Assembly: GCF_000003815.2 (NCBI RefSeq)
Contig: NC_049979.1
Coordinates: 10,641,381 to 10,705,380 of the forward strand
Length of the DNA: 64,000 bases
Direction: 5' to 3'
From: Branchiostoma floridae
Taxonomy: Eukaryota > Chordata > Leptocardii > Amphioxiformes > Branchiostomatidae
Shown here: piece by piece, positions 12,601-23,103 of the stretch
Numbering within the stretch: the first letter of the stretch is position 1
Layout of the letters: the number at the start of each line of letters is the position of its first letter
Translations under genes and position numbers: made by a program
The notes under the pieces: model-generated
What the model was told of the DNA's origin: nothing
The model's input: the letters and a program-made list of their open reading frames with translations, nothing else
Database searches by the model: none

Positions 12601-15600
12601 AGCAGACGCACATTGTATGGCTCTGGCTCATTCTGCATTTCTTTTTACCACATCCTTTTACTTTTAGCCTTATATGAATACAGATATGCAACATGCCACA
12701 AAAGACATGCAAAAAGTTAGTTGGAACCAAACATTCCTAGATAAGGAAAACTTCAGCTACATATTTATCTCAGAGCATGTTATTTTTAATGACCCTTTGC
12801 TGCTTTTCCACCCATTCTAGCAAATACAGAAAACCATACTGTGAATTGCTTTATGATCTTCTGTGGTGCCCGATGGTCAAGCAGTTAGACTAAGGAATAG
12901 AGGGAACAAGGTATTCAGGAATTGGGAGGGAAAATGAGGCATTCACGGTTAAGTTAGTATTTTGAATGCAAGACAGATCACATATTCACAGCGATGCGAT
13001 GAATTCGTAATGAGAGCTCACCGCAAAAACCACAACATTAAACAGGTGCAAATATTGTACAGTAATAAGACACAAAGAGATGAAGAGATGTTAGATTGGC
13101 TATTCAGCTGTGACACCCTTACGTGACCTCTCTAATAAGCACTTCTTATTTCTGACATATTGGTCAATACAGCGCACTCTAATTACCATCCCATGCCATC
13201 AAAAGGTGGAAACAAGTGAAAGGAACCCCCGCTGTTCTTCTCTGCACACCTGTGTCTCACCTGGCGGGAACAAGTCCCTATTGTCTCAACAATCATACAT
13301 ATTGCTAATTAGATTGGACAGATGTAAAGCTGCCTGTGATAAATACAGTCTAACATCACATTACATTCAGTAGATGGTCAAAGGTGGGATATTGTGATAT
13401 CTTTCACCAAGAAGGTTACAGTTTGGTAGTGTTTGTGGTTTTCACTATGGGAGAGGGTAACCTCCAATGACAATTTGATGATTAGTGCAGCATTTATACT
13501 TGAAAGGATGTGAATGCTTTTACAAAGACTTTTTTCTCTTACTGAGATTCACATTTGTGGAAGGATTGACAGATTAACAGGACTGCTGACTGTCGACTTT
13601 TCCACTCAAACTGGGAAGGACCCATGCTCTTTTCGATAAGTGTGGTGGGTTCTTTAACATGCTCGAGGTGTGGCTCTCCATAAACACGAGACCTTCATTT
13701 AACATCATATCTAAGGGATGGCCCAAAATGAAGCTAGGCACTCATTTCATAACAGCAGTTATGAGGTTTTTGATGTTTGAGTTGAAGTGCAGCCATTTTG
13801 GATGGATAGGTTGGAAGTGTGCAAGGGAGTGAATCACAAATTGAGAAGCACAAATCAGAATCAATCCCATGCCTGGGTCAATTCAGATTTGCAAATCCTG
13901 GCATGAAAAGGCTCTCGGAGACCTTATCTGGTTGTTTGACTTATGTTGTACAACTGATGCAATCACATTATACAACATAAATCAAAAACTGGATATGGTC
14001 TATGTCCAACCCAATAAGTGTAAACACCCTACACTGCTACACATGTTACATGTAGTCCATCCTTGCAGCTCAGAGACCTAACAAAGTTAAGGGCTTCTTC
14101 TACATTGCTTAATACATAACTATAGCTCTATATCAAGGCCGTCTCCAACTTGAAATGTCTTTTCTGTCCCACTCATTGTTTGGGAGCCCATGTTGTTGAT
14201 TTTCCTGGTTAAATATGTCATTTCAAGCTTATGACAGTACATTTTCAACAGTTATTTTGTTATTTTGGGGATGGATAGCAAATTTCCGTCCCAGGATGGC
14301 AAGTCGGGTCCTGGAGACAGCACTGCTTTATATAAAACTTCATAACAGACTTTTATTGAGGGTAAAGGGAGATGAGCTTACCTGATTGATCTGGTACCAC
14401 TCTCCATCACCCTCCTGTACAAAGACCACATACACAGTGGATGAACGGACAGATGGGTCCATCCCAGCATCTTCAGCAGACCAGGACACAAGAACAGAGT
14501 CTGATGTACTGCGATGGGCTGTCACCACAAAACTGGGGTCTTCTGGAACTGGAATGTAGAGACAAATCCAAGCTCATGCCACACCTTGTCCAATGATTTG
14601 TTGGTTCTTAGAACTAAGACACAAATCCAGATAGTAGAACTGGAAAATTGATGTGAAAACACTGTCTGAGGGCAAAGTCTGCAACTTAGTACAAACAGGT
14701 AGTCTATGGGGAGTGAATGCAGTCATTTTTAAGTATTCTTCTAAGCCCACTGTTTTCATATACCTTCTTCTTGCTAGAATTCAACATAAAATGTCTAAGG
14801 GAAAAATAGTTACGGCCTTGTCTGAAAGTGTCATTTGTAACAATATACATTATAGGGGTCATTATCATTTGTTTGAAGAACCACTGAAGAAGCAATGTCT
14901 TCAGCTTCCAAAGCAAGTGCTGTGTTGACCTTCTAGTAATTGGTCCTAAGCACTAACAGCACCACCTGTCAGTAGTCTACAGAACTACACAGAACCATAT
15001 GTCCAACTGCGTCAACTTTTTACTACGGTATAGTCTATTCTCGCAGCTCAAGGACCGCCCCAAGAATTGCATTACTGTGGCTTACTATGGTTAACAATGT
15101 AAGTCATGTATAACGTACATGTACATCTGCATCTGCTGAAACCGTCTCACATGTGTCATACAGTTCTGTCCCTGTGAGACTTAGTGCTCCAGTAGACAAG
15201 GGGGTGGAGAAGGAATTGAACACCCCTTCTTCACCATAAAAAGTCATGTGCAGGTCAGGCAAACAGGTAAATGCCTGTCTGCCTGCTCATCTGTCGAATC
15301 GACAGGAGAACCATAACATGTAGAATGAAGAAATAAGACTTACCAGTACCATTTCCAACTGGAAAGCACTGCAGATCCCCTGAACAGTTTGACACAACCT
15401 AAAGAAAAGAAGCGAAATGTGGTCACAGGCAAACAAATCAGCTGAATATCTGAGGTATCATCAAGATGGTCGGAGGTGGAGTTACCTGGGAAGACTGCTA
15501 GCTGCCATTTTGTCATTTTGTGTAAATAGTCATTCAAGGCCTGTAAACTCATCATAGTCCTGTAGCCTCCGTTAAAGAAACTCCTGCTGAAAACTACTGA

Positions 15601-18600
15601 GTAAGCAAGACTGGCAAAACAAGTCTGCGTGTTGGTTCAATAAAGTTTCTAAACGGGAAACATGCGGCTACAGCATCATTACTAAAGATGTGGCACAAGT
15701 GTGTAGGGCTGACTTAAGGTTGTTTACTCCCATTTAATACCCTTCTGATTTCCGATAAGGTACCATTTTTATTAAGTTTTTCTTTACCAAGGTATATGAT
15801 AAGAAAAAAATGTAATAAGAAAACAGCAGGAGTCTGTAATGGAAGCTCTTGTCCTAAAACTGCAGACCACATTAAAGAGTTACTCTTCCTATAAGTTACA
15901 TAGTATTACACAAATACAGCAGATGGTCTTTGAAAGCAAATTGGTAGATTGTGATGATGAAAGTGACACACTTTTTTGTCCTGCATACAGACAGGACAGA
16001 ACCAGCCTGATTTGTACTTCATCCTTCCCACACCTTTCAGTGTATAGGGGTAGTGCACATCTCCATTTCTACAATACTTTGGCCACAACACACTACACCC
16101 TAGGCCATTTCACCTGTCATTGTATTATTGTATATGCCCACTCTTTATAAACATGATGTCATCAGTCCGTCACACCATCACAACAAGGCAGAGTTTACAA
16201 GGCACTGTAAACTTGCCTTAATTGCTGTGTAACCACAGCCTATGTCTGGGGCAGCTTGAAATGATGGGTGCTCTCCCACAGGACATTCTGCTTACACCAA
16301 CACACTTCCCCCTTCCTGACCACTTCTTAGTCAGAATTGGTCAACGTATACAGAGACATCAATTCCAGTGATGGAGATAGGGGACTGCTTATATACATGC
16401 TAAAAGTCTCTGGTATTTTGTTTTGTACCACTTCCATACACAGGAAGTTCCAAGATCTATATCATACATCTCATTCTGGAATTGAAACTTTCTGACCAAC
16501 TATTTATCAATCAATGTCTTTTTTATACAATGGAATTTGGTTTGTTTATTTGACAAACATTTTATAGTATAATCTAATGACGAATATGTTGCTGTAAGCA
16601 GTCTGGAAAAAAAGTGACTGTAAACATTTTATACATAGTTTATTTACCAGTAGGCAGTAGCTTATCTAAGTTCAGATGGAGTTTTTTTCAGCAATGCTCT
16701 TCATGTCAAAGAGTCATCTAACGTTACAGAGACAACTCTAAGGGCCTCACACTTGTAACATGTTTGTAAGCAACTGACCACCCAGACATTGCCAGACTTC
16801 CACCGTCATGTTATGACCAGTAGACTTGTGGCTAGAAGCAAGGAAGTCGGATGGTGTTTTCACATGGATATTATTGTTTTCCACATATGCGATAACGGTC
16901 AGTCTCTGGAAATTAATTTCCTGGCCATTTCCAAAGTTTTTTGTGGACCACACAACGGTAACACACAGTAGACAATGGGCAAACAGATCTGATGACAGTG
17001 GTCTGAGCGAGTCGCCAGTCACATCCTGCTGACCTAGACATTGCAAAATAATCTCCAAGCAGATGTTGGGAGGTAAAATCAGTAATTTTGTTTTCCTACC
17101 TGCCCGTTTCTGTCACAAGCTGCTGGTAGGGGAGCAATTTGTAACAAAAACAGGAAAGCTAGGAAAACGTAATGATTTTGCCCCTACCATCTGCTTGGAA
17201 ATTGTTGAGAGGGCACAGTCCGCACAAAAACTTCTACCTGGTGAACTTTGCCAACATTGCTGAACTATGCCGGACACAATCCTGGTTATTTTCAGCTTTG
17301 CTTTGTTAGTAGGTCCCCCAACAGTCTGGGACTTATGATACATTTGTATATAGTGGCATGATGATTAGGGTTGTTGAATCTAAAGGTTCAAATCCAAGCA
17401 GGTTCCAATGTTGTACCCTTGAGAATAGGACGCAAACTAGCGGCAAAGCCTCAGCTCTTTGTTTGAGGAGACACTTTTATCACTAACAGTAGGCATCCTT
17501 CCCCATTAGACTGGACCAAACTTCTCAGTCTAGTTACATTCAGCTTTAACATATATGTACATGTACAAAACCAGTGCACTACTCTATAAGGTAACAAGAT
17601 ATCTAAGGTCTCAAACAGTTCTTCTCGGCCAACCAACGCCTCTGGTGTGTTTTCTGTCCATTTGGCCAATTTCTACTATTTTTCCAGCGGCCTGGGGAGA
17701 CTGGTAGAGGCTAAACCAGATACACAAACAAAAATCATCTCATCTATATACATTCATCCAGATTTTGTGAGAAGAAATATCAAACTAGATATGAATCCAG
17801 CAAAGGATGTCATTAAGGGTAACACTTACAAACTGACATCTTAAAAGGGTTAACATTTACGGAGAGTAAATGTACTTGATACTTAATATTAGGCATGAAA
17901 GCTGTAGACAAACTTACACAGTCATCTGTAGCCAATGTGACGTCATCACAGTCAGCAGGGCAGTTCACGGGCTGAAAGGGAATGAGGAAAAAATTCACAA
18001 AAATAGTAGTATAAAAAAAATGTTTTTATGTAAACAAACTAATATTATTGAAACTCTATCACACAATGTGCAGAACTTAGAAAAATGCACGAGTATCATT
18101 AGCAAACATGATGTAATGACGTAAGATTGCTGCTTTAATGTGTGATTTTACGTCATTAAAATAATATCAGATGTTTCAAATAAAGGCACACTATCTTAAT
18201 ATCAGGTAACATTAACTCTTGTTGTGATGCATCACTAAACAGTTCTTTGCATCCTAAGTATTTTATGTATCTAATGTTATTAGGCTGTGAAATGGAAGAA
18301 AAATTTCTCTCCCTGTCTCATATTTCAGGAACTAATTCCTCAACGATCTAGAATTTACTACAACATACACTGCATTAGACTTTACAAAGAGATATCTTAA
18401 TCCTGAGGATTACATGCAGGAATGCAAGTATGGTTCCCACACCTGGCTCTCTTTTAAATCAAACCCCCTTTTGGCTACAAATATCAAGTTCTTTGTGTCT
18501 GTGTCACTAAACTCAGAATGAACAGATCTGGGCTTTTGAGTTTGGTTCATGCTGTCCTGAGCATTCAAGTGACTCTCCTGTCTATTCCTGTTCTTTTGGG

Positions 18601-20897
18601 GACAATGCACCTTCCAATGTCCTAATGTACATTTTATTTGAGTGACAATTTTCTTTCCATTTTCTGAGTTAAATTTGATCGTTTTGAACGAGGTACATGA
18701 AGGGGAATCAAGGGGGTACGTGCCATGTCCTACATGTAGTACCAAATCTGACAGCAGGTGCTCTGCTGATCTGGGGGTCTTGCACCCTTAGTCGTTTCTT
18801 TTCAGGTGAAGACAGGTCAGACAGTACTAGTGATGCTGACGTTGCAACTTATGTGGCTGACACTGCGGCCCAGCCAAGGAACAACAATGGTGAATGATGC
18901 CTGAAATCACTGAGACAACAGGCATCCCTGGAGAAATGACAGGCCAGCTTGACTCTGAACAGGTAGTGTTGCAGCAACAGGTGCCTAAATGCTAGTGGAT
19001 GAGAGGACACAGCAAGCAAAGGATCCTCAACCTAACTCTGCTGAGGTGTCCAACAGTGACTGTGAGGATGACAACAGACCAGGACCATGCCACTCTACCA
19101 AACCCCCTCTCCCCTGACAGTTACAGTTCTATGTTAATGTAGGGTAGACTGAATGATGATGGGCTTACTGATGGAAATGTGAACAGCAAATGATATAAAT
19201 GAGGTGAAAATTTCCCCTTGCTTACTTCCTTGCATACTTGTCAACTGTGCAGTCCTGTACTGTACTTCTGTCAATATCACATACCTCTTTTCAAGGATTG
19301 GCCATTGGGGTCAAGGGAACAAACGACCTTGAGACAAAGGTGCAGACGGGCACTTAGGAAAAACATTCTGTGCCCGATAGAATTTCGGATTTATCGGTAT
19401 GAGGTTTTACACCAAACATTTCTAATGAATCATTGCAAGAAAATTAAGTTTGCCTCTCTTTACTGCAGGAAACTGCTGATAACAGTTTATGACAGTGAAA
19501 TAATAACTGGTTCTGTCCTCTAGTGATTCTTAACATGACAAAAGCCTTGGTTCCGAGAGTAAATGGAATTCTCAAGTAAGGATGACCAACACAAAGGTTT
19601 CTTGCAACAGCTTGTGCTGAGGCACATTGCAGGCAACTTTCCACATGTTTCTGAACAAACATCAAGGAAGTTTTAAAGAGAAAGACAAATAAGAAAGAGT
19701 TGTAATGGACACAATGCCCTCCTTGTCTACAATGCTTTTAATCATTTCATAAAAGAAGTATAAAAGAGGTCCCTTTGCCCATTCTTGCCGAACAAATGTT
19801 CATTATTTCTGTTAATCCTGCTAAAAAGGAATCTGATAACATTGTCCTTACTCAAGTACGAATGTAGTGTACTTGAAAAAACACCAGCTATCACGACTTC
19901 ACTTGTTCACTGAGGATTCCAACACCAAAAGCCAGCCAACAGGGAGCCACTACATTTGTTCAGTACCTCTCATAGAAGTCCAGGGACATAAAGGCCCCAT
20001 GACACTGATGAATGGTAGGTATGTTCTCAGAAATGTTGGTTGTGCATTTTCAACATTATATCAAGCTCCCAATGGTTGCTTGGTGCTAAAAGACTCTTCA
20101 TCCTCAAGGACAGAGGGCAGGGTTTTTTTTTCATCAAAGAAAAGTCTTAAATTCTCTGTCACTATGAGAAGGGAAGTTACATCATGGGCGGGAAATAATG
20201 TTCACCATGGTTGTCATGAATGTGAAGAAAGGGCAGCAAGGTTTGCGGTCTACACCCTAAGAATGGCTTTAGCACTGGTTCCCCTTTACGGCCTCCATTG
20301 TCAAACAACAGGGCTCACATAGGCAGCAACTCTTTTGGTTTTGCTGGTCAAAACACATAAAACTCATATAAAGAACATTTTGTTTGGTCAGAATCATAAA
20401 ATTGGGTCTTTTTTCTAAAACAACCTTCTTGGACTAACGGGTCAACTTAATGGGTTGGGTGTTGAATTTAATTTTTCACAAATCACTTTTTTATGAATAA
20501 AAAGTCTGTTTTTCTACATGTACATGTACATACATCATTATACAAAGCAGCCAATCAAATACTATCATCAGTTTGCACTTATATCTTGTTCATAGTTACC
20601 CTCATTTTTAATTGAATCACAAGGTGAAAGTAGACATATGTACATAAATCTTTGATGAATCAATTACAGTACAAAGTAAAAAGCTTCCAGGTACAGGTGA
20701 GGTTCTCAATAGGTGGGAAGCACTTGTACTGGGAAAAGGCTCACCTGTGGCAGTTCTGTCTCACAAAGAGTTCTGCACTGTGCCTTGCAGACTGCCCTTC
20801 CCAGCACCGACAGGGGCACACAGTCCACCATCGTCCATCCCAGCATCCCGGCAACCGCAACAAGCAAGCAAAACTTCTCACTACTGAGCACCACCAT
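436..20897 (-). CDS. FN3-domain receptor tyrosine kinase, 5' part (14 exons, kinase cut by window edge)
   Basis: Exons in transcript order: 20745-20897, 17918-17971, 15344-15398, 14382-14548, 7187-7301, 6026-6190, 5303-5406, 4589-4649, 4384-4422, 3729-3931, 3374-3430, 2957-3032, 1837-2059, 436-647. Every junction has an AG acceptor, a GT donor and a matching phase, giving 561 residues without a stop. Residues 1-26 look like a signal peptide. Residues 35-80 are cysteine-rich. FN3 unit one spans about 88-181, a cysteine-rich FN3-like region follows to about 304, and a further FN3 unit spans about 305-416. A hydrophobic helix lies at about 437-457. The kinase starts near W503 with the glycine loop GRGAFG (517-522) and the ATP-binding lysine K558 in VAVK, as in the FGFR/VEGFR-type receptors. 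The rest of the kinase would lie left of position 1. Parts of the ectodomain look anosmin-like (inference). The extracellular ligand cannot be read from the sequence. Confidence 0.85.
1837..2059 (-). other. Transmembrane and juxtamembrane exon of the receptor kinase
   Basis: This exon joins the last FN3 unit to the kinase. It encodes a threonine/proline-rich stalk, a hydrophobic run (IYIPASVAVTLLLLAVSYCYY, here split: about residues 437-457), then a basic stop-transfer stretch with RHYKF and an acidic DDDGG segment. It starts in phase 1 and ends in phase 2, which fits the neighbours at 2957-3032 and 436-647 exactly. A single-pass type I topology follows. Confidence 0.85.
3280..3360. repeat. 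Fragment of dispersed repeat (SINE body-like)
   Basis: The stretch with 'ataagtgtgttgggttctct' and 'cacagggccgtgtcc' matches the repeat near 13620-13740 in order and wording, although diverged. It lies in an intron of the receptor kinase gene. It looks like a truncated old copy of the SINE family seen at 25866-26125. Confidence 0.5.
5648..5669. repeat. (AAAT)n microsatellite beside repeat remnant
   Basis: Five or so AAAT units follow the phrase 'actgaagggaccaccctat', which looks like the 3' end of a dispersed retroelement ending in a simple repeat. The element family was not identified. Confidence 0.4.
7789..7830. repeat. 21-bp tandem duplication
   Basis: The 21-bp unit at 7789-7809 (starting TTTGAAGGCCAAGG) is repeated exactly at 7810-7830 within an intron. 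It looks like replication slippage and has no visible function. Confidence 0.8.
9499..9615. repeat. 117-bp direct repeat, left copy
   Basis: This copy pairs with 10112-10228. By eye the two copies differ only at two adjacent bases (CT versus GA). They flank 496 bp of unrelated sequence inside intron 4 of the receptor kinase gene. Confidence 0.85.
10112..10228. repeat. 117-bp direct repeat, right copy
   Basis: This is the right copy of the 9499-9615 repeat. Just upstream are three 'tgcgtacttta' phrases and 'gaatatacggta', a wording that resembles termini of non-autonomous DNA transposons in marine invertebrates. That family link is from memory and weak. Confidence 0.8.
13615..13740 (-). repeat. 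SINE body-like repeat, reverse orientation
   Basis: The sequence 'tttcgataagtgtggtgggt' followed by 'tctttaacatgctcgaggtg' is the reverse complement, with mismatches, of 26055-26115 in the SINE within the oxidase gene. The tRNA-like head is not recognisable here. Confidence 0.55.
17350..17465 (+). repeat. tRNA-like SINE fragment in receptor kinase intron 2
   Basis: A candidate A box lies near 17351 (TAGTGGCATGATG) and a perfect B box, GGTTCAAATCC, at 17385-17395. The text after it ('ccaatgttgtacccttgaga') parallels the tail of the SINE at 25866. It is too diverged and too badly folded to be called a tRNA gene. Confidence 0.6.
20745..20897 (-). other. First coding exon of the receptor kinase: signal peptide and cysteine motif
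   Basis: The start at 20897 gives M-V-V-L-S-S-E-K followed by a hydrophobic core (CLLVAVAGMLGW). After the likely cleavage site comes AVCKAQCRTLC. The exon ends in phase 0 at a GTGAGC donor, matching exon 17918-17971. An upstream in-frame ATG at 20975 exists, but it places the hydrophobic core far from the N terminus, so 20897 is preferred. Confidence 0.75.
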
Positions 20898-22999
20898 TCT
20901 CAGGACCCTGTCTCCAAAAGGCAGACTTACTTGTGTTGGGGACAGCCGTGAAGGCCACACTACTACTGTTGTCAACCGCTGCCTATAAACTCACTTGACT
21001 CGAATGACTGCTGTGTGCTCTCAGGCCTTTCAGATGGGAAAATATTTGCATGAGGTATTGGAGGCCCTAATGCATTCAGGAAGTATGCAAGGTAGCCCAG
21101 AAAATTAATGCGAATGACTTGAGCGAATGCCTCACATGTGTGACAAATCAGAGCTTAGGGACTGTCCACCCTGAGATTCTGGTGAAAAGAAAAGGGGTGG
21201 TCCGGAAAAGTTGCTGAAAATGAGGGTCATTTCTTAATACGTTTGGGGAAATTAGTATTATAGTTTTCAATCAGTAAGGCCGAGTACATGTTTAAGTCCT
21301 TCAGACTGTCGCTGGTCTATTTCCTCGTCTGTCTGTTATCCTTTGGTCCATCATTAATCAATAATTACATCCTCCAACATCTTGGTGTTACAGATGGTTA
21401 GCACTATCCCTAAAATGCTTTATAATAGACTAAATTGGGAAACATTGCAGGATTGTACTGGGGCAGCCAGGCATGACTCTTCATTTGATTTTTAAAAAAA
21501 TGCCGAACAGGAAGTGTTTTCAGTCCAATGAAAAGCTGTGAAAAGAACTGATTGTGACATTACTCACCTAACCACACTTGTGGGTGGGCTCCTTCAGATT
21601 AGCTTCATGGTTATGAACGTCACTTTGTTCATGTTTGCAGACAAGGAAGTGGGCCTACATGTACTGTCTCTCCAGGCAGGGTTGGATGGAAAGACTGTGA
21701 ATTTTTCTGACTTGCCCCAATTTCTAACACCTGTAATAGTCTACCCATCCAAAACCAGTAGTTTTGAATAGAATTAAAGAAAAAAACATGAAAAGATATA
21801 ACAAAATCTACATCTGTATGCATCCTATATCTGCATGAAGATAAGACATAATCTATTTACTAGTAGGTTTTCCCCGTTTTCTCAAAATTCACCTTGTATC
21901 TTGTTAGTCATGACTAATACTAATTATAAACTAAATAGACGTAATTTAGATTACCCATGTATTCATCAGAAGTCACTTTTGTTATGCAAACACCAATAAA
22001 TACCTATTTATTAACATGATAAGTAAATATGAATAAACCAATCAGCCAGATATTACTTAACAAATCATTAACTGCTTTGAGATCAAATTTAATGAAAACA
22101 TCAAATCCCTTTGAAAAACTTCTTTATATTTCTGAAAGACATTGTTGATTTATGATTTACATGAGAAAGTTACAGCCATTAATCTGTTACATTTCAATCA
22201 ACCTGGTTAAGATAAATGTGTATTGCAAATGTGTATTGCAAATTTATGGTGACCTACTGTATTATACTACATTGTATATTAATTCCAGTAGGAAAAAATA
22301 TTAGTTTCTTTGAAATTTCATTATGCATGAAATCATTTCATGCAACTTACTGACATGTGTATAACTAAAATACATTCAAAAAGAGTAATCAAAATGTTAA
22401 GAAAATATTTCTTCATTGCACTGCTCCTATTGGCCTACACTTTTCATAGTTACAATTTAGACTTGGATAATTCATTTTCTTTTAAGTCCTATATTGATTC
22501 ATGATGACACTGTCATGTGTTTGAGCAAAAGATTATCTCTGTATCTCTTAGTTAGCAGATACAGTTTTTCTGCCAGTGTATTACTTTACTACATTTTTGA
22601 TGGGTCTTTTTTTGATAGGCCTTCTTTCTAAAAAGATTTTTTATGTGATCGAGGGCATGGTATGGGAAGGTGGAGACAATCCCTCTTCTTCCCACACCTT
22701 TACCTTGTGACATCACATGTCATGTTGTGTAGCTACTGTTTGCAATTATAACCTGAGTAAAGTCCCATGATAGAATTGATTCCATTTAAATTGTTAGGTA
22801 CAAGAAGAGTACAGTTTGGTCTGGCCATACTGAACAGTGCAGCCCAGTTTACCAGTAGTGTCCTGTTGCATCACTGGATCCAACGTAATGTTACTTGAAC
22901 ATTCTCTCATCCCACAAGTTAACTCATGATTGCACTTACAAATACATTATAGACTAAAATGTTGGCACCTGATGCCATACTCTCTAAACATTGCCCTCT
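20898..22999. other. Intergenic region between receptor kinase and oxidase genes
   Basis: It would hold the receptor kinase promoter and the oxidase 3' UTR, as both genes run leftward. It is AT-rich, especially 21900-22600. I see no supported exon or RNA gene. Confidence 0.6.
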
Positions 23000-23103
23000 T
23001 CACAGTTTCGACTGTTGCTTGGTTGAAGCATGGCCAAGGCTGGACTGGTAGTAACTCTCATGAACCACCAAGGCTGGGGTGATGGCAGACACACGGCTAC
23101 AGC
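23000..23103 (-). other. HAO1: Last coding exon of the oxidase with SKL targeting signal
   Basis: The preceding exon ends in phase 1 with MALSG. This exon continues [13 protein letters not shown] and ends QQSKL before TGA at 23000-23002. It was found by reading phase, since its own open frame has no start codon. SKL at the extreme C terminus is the canonical peroxisomal import signal. Confidence 0.9.

Larger units (their letters stand above)
7302..14381. other. 7-kb intron 4 of the receptor kinase gene
   Basis: This intron splits FN3 unit one between its WYQINQ strand and the TTTLFLTA strand. It holds no coding exon that I can support. It contains a 21-bp tandem duplication (7789-7830), two 117-bp direct repeats (9499-9615, 10112-10228) and a repeat body (about 13615-13740). 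Confidence 0.7.

Noticed and set aside
12358-12720. 120-residue plus-strand open frame in the large intron
   Set aside because: No family, no conserved motif and no neighbours to support it.
17350-17425. Possible tRNA gene
   Set aside because: A and B box-like motifs are there but no cloverleaf with a credible anticodon stem; a SINE head explains it better.
18780-19130. Coding-like text on the plus strand (SGEDRSDSTSDADVATYVAD and following)
   Set aside because: It is interrupted by stops and has no splice support. It may be a decayed transposon fragment, but that cannot be shown.
19867-20322. 151-residue plus-strand open frame
   Set aside because: It lies in intron 1 of the receptor kinase gene, has no known domain and shows no coding-like composition.
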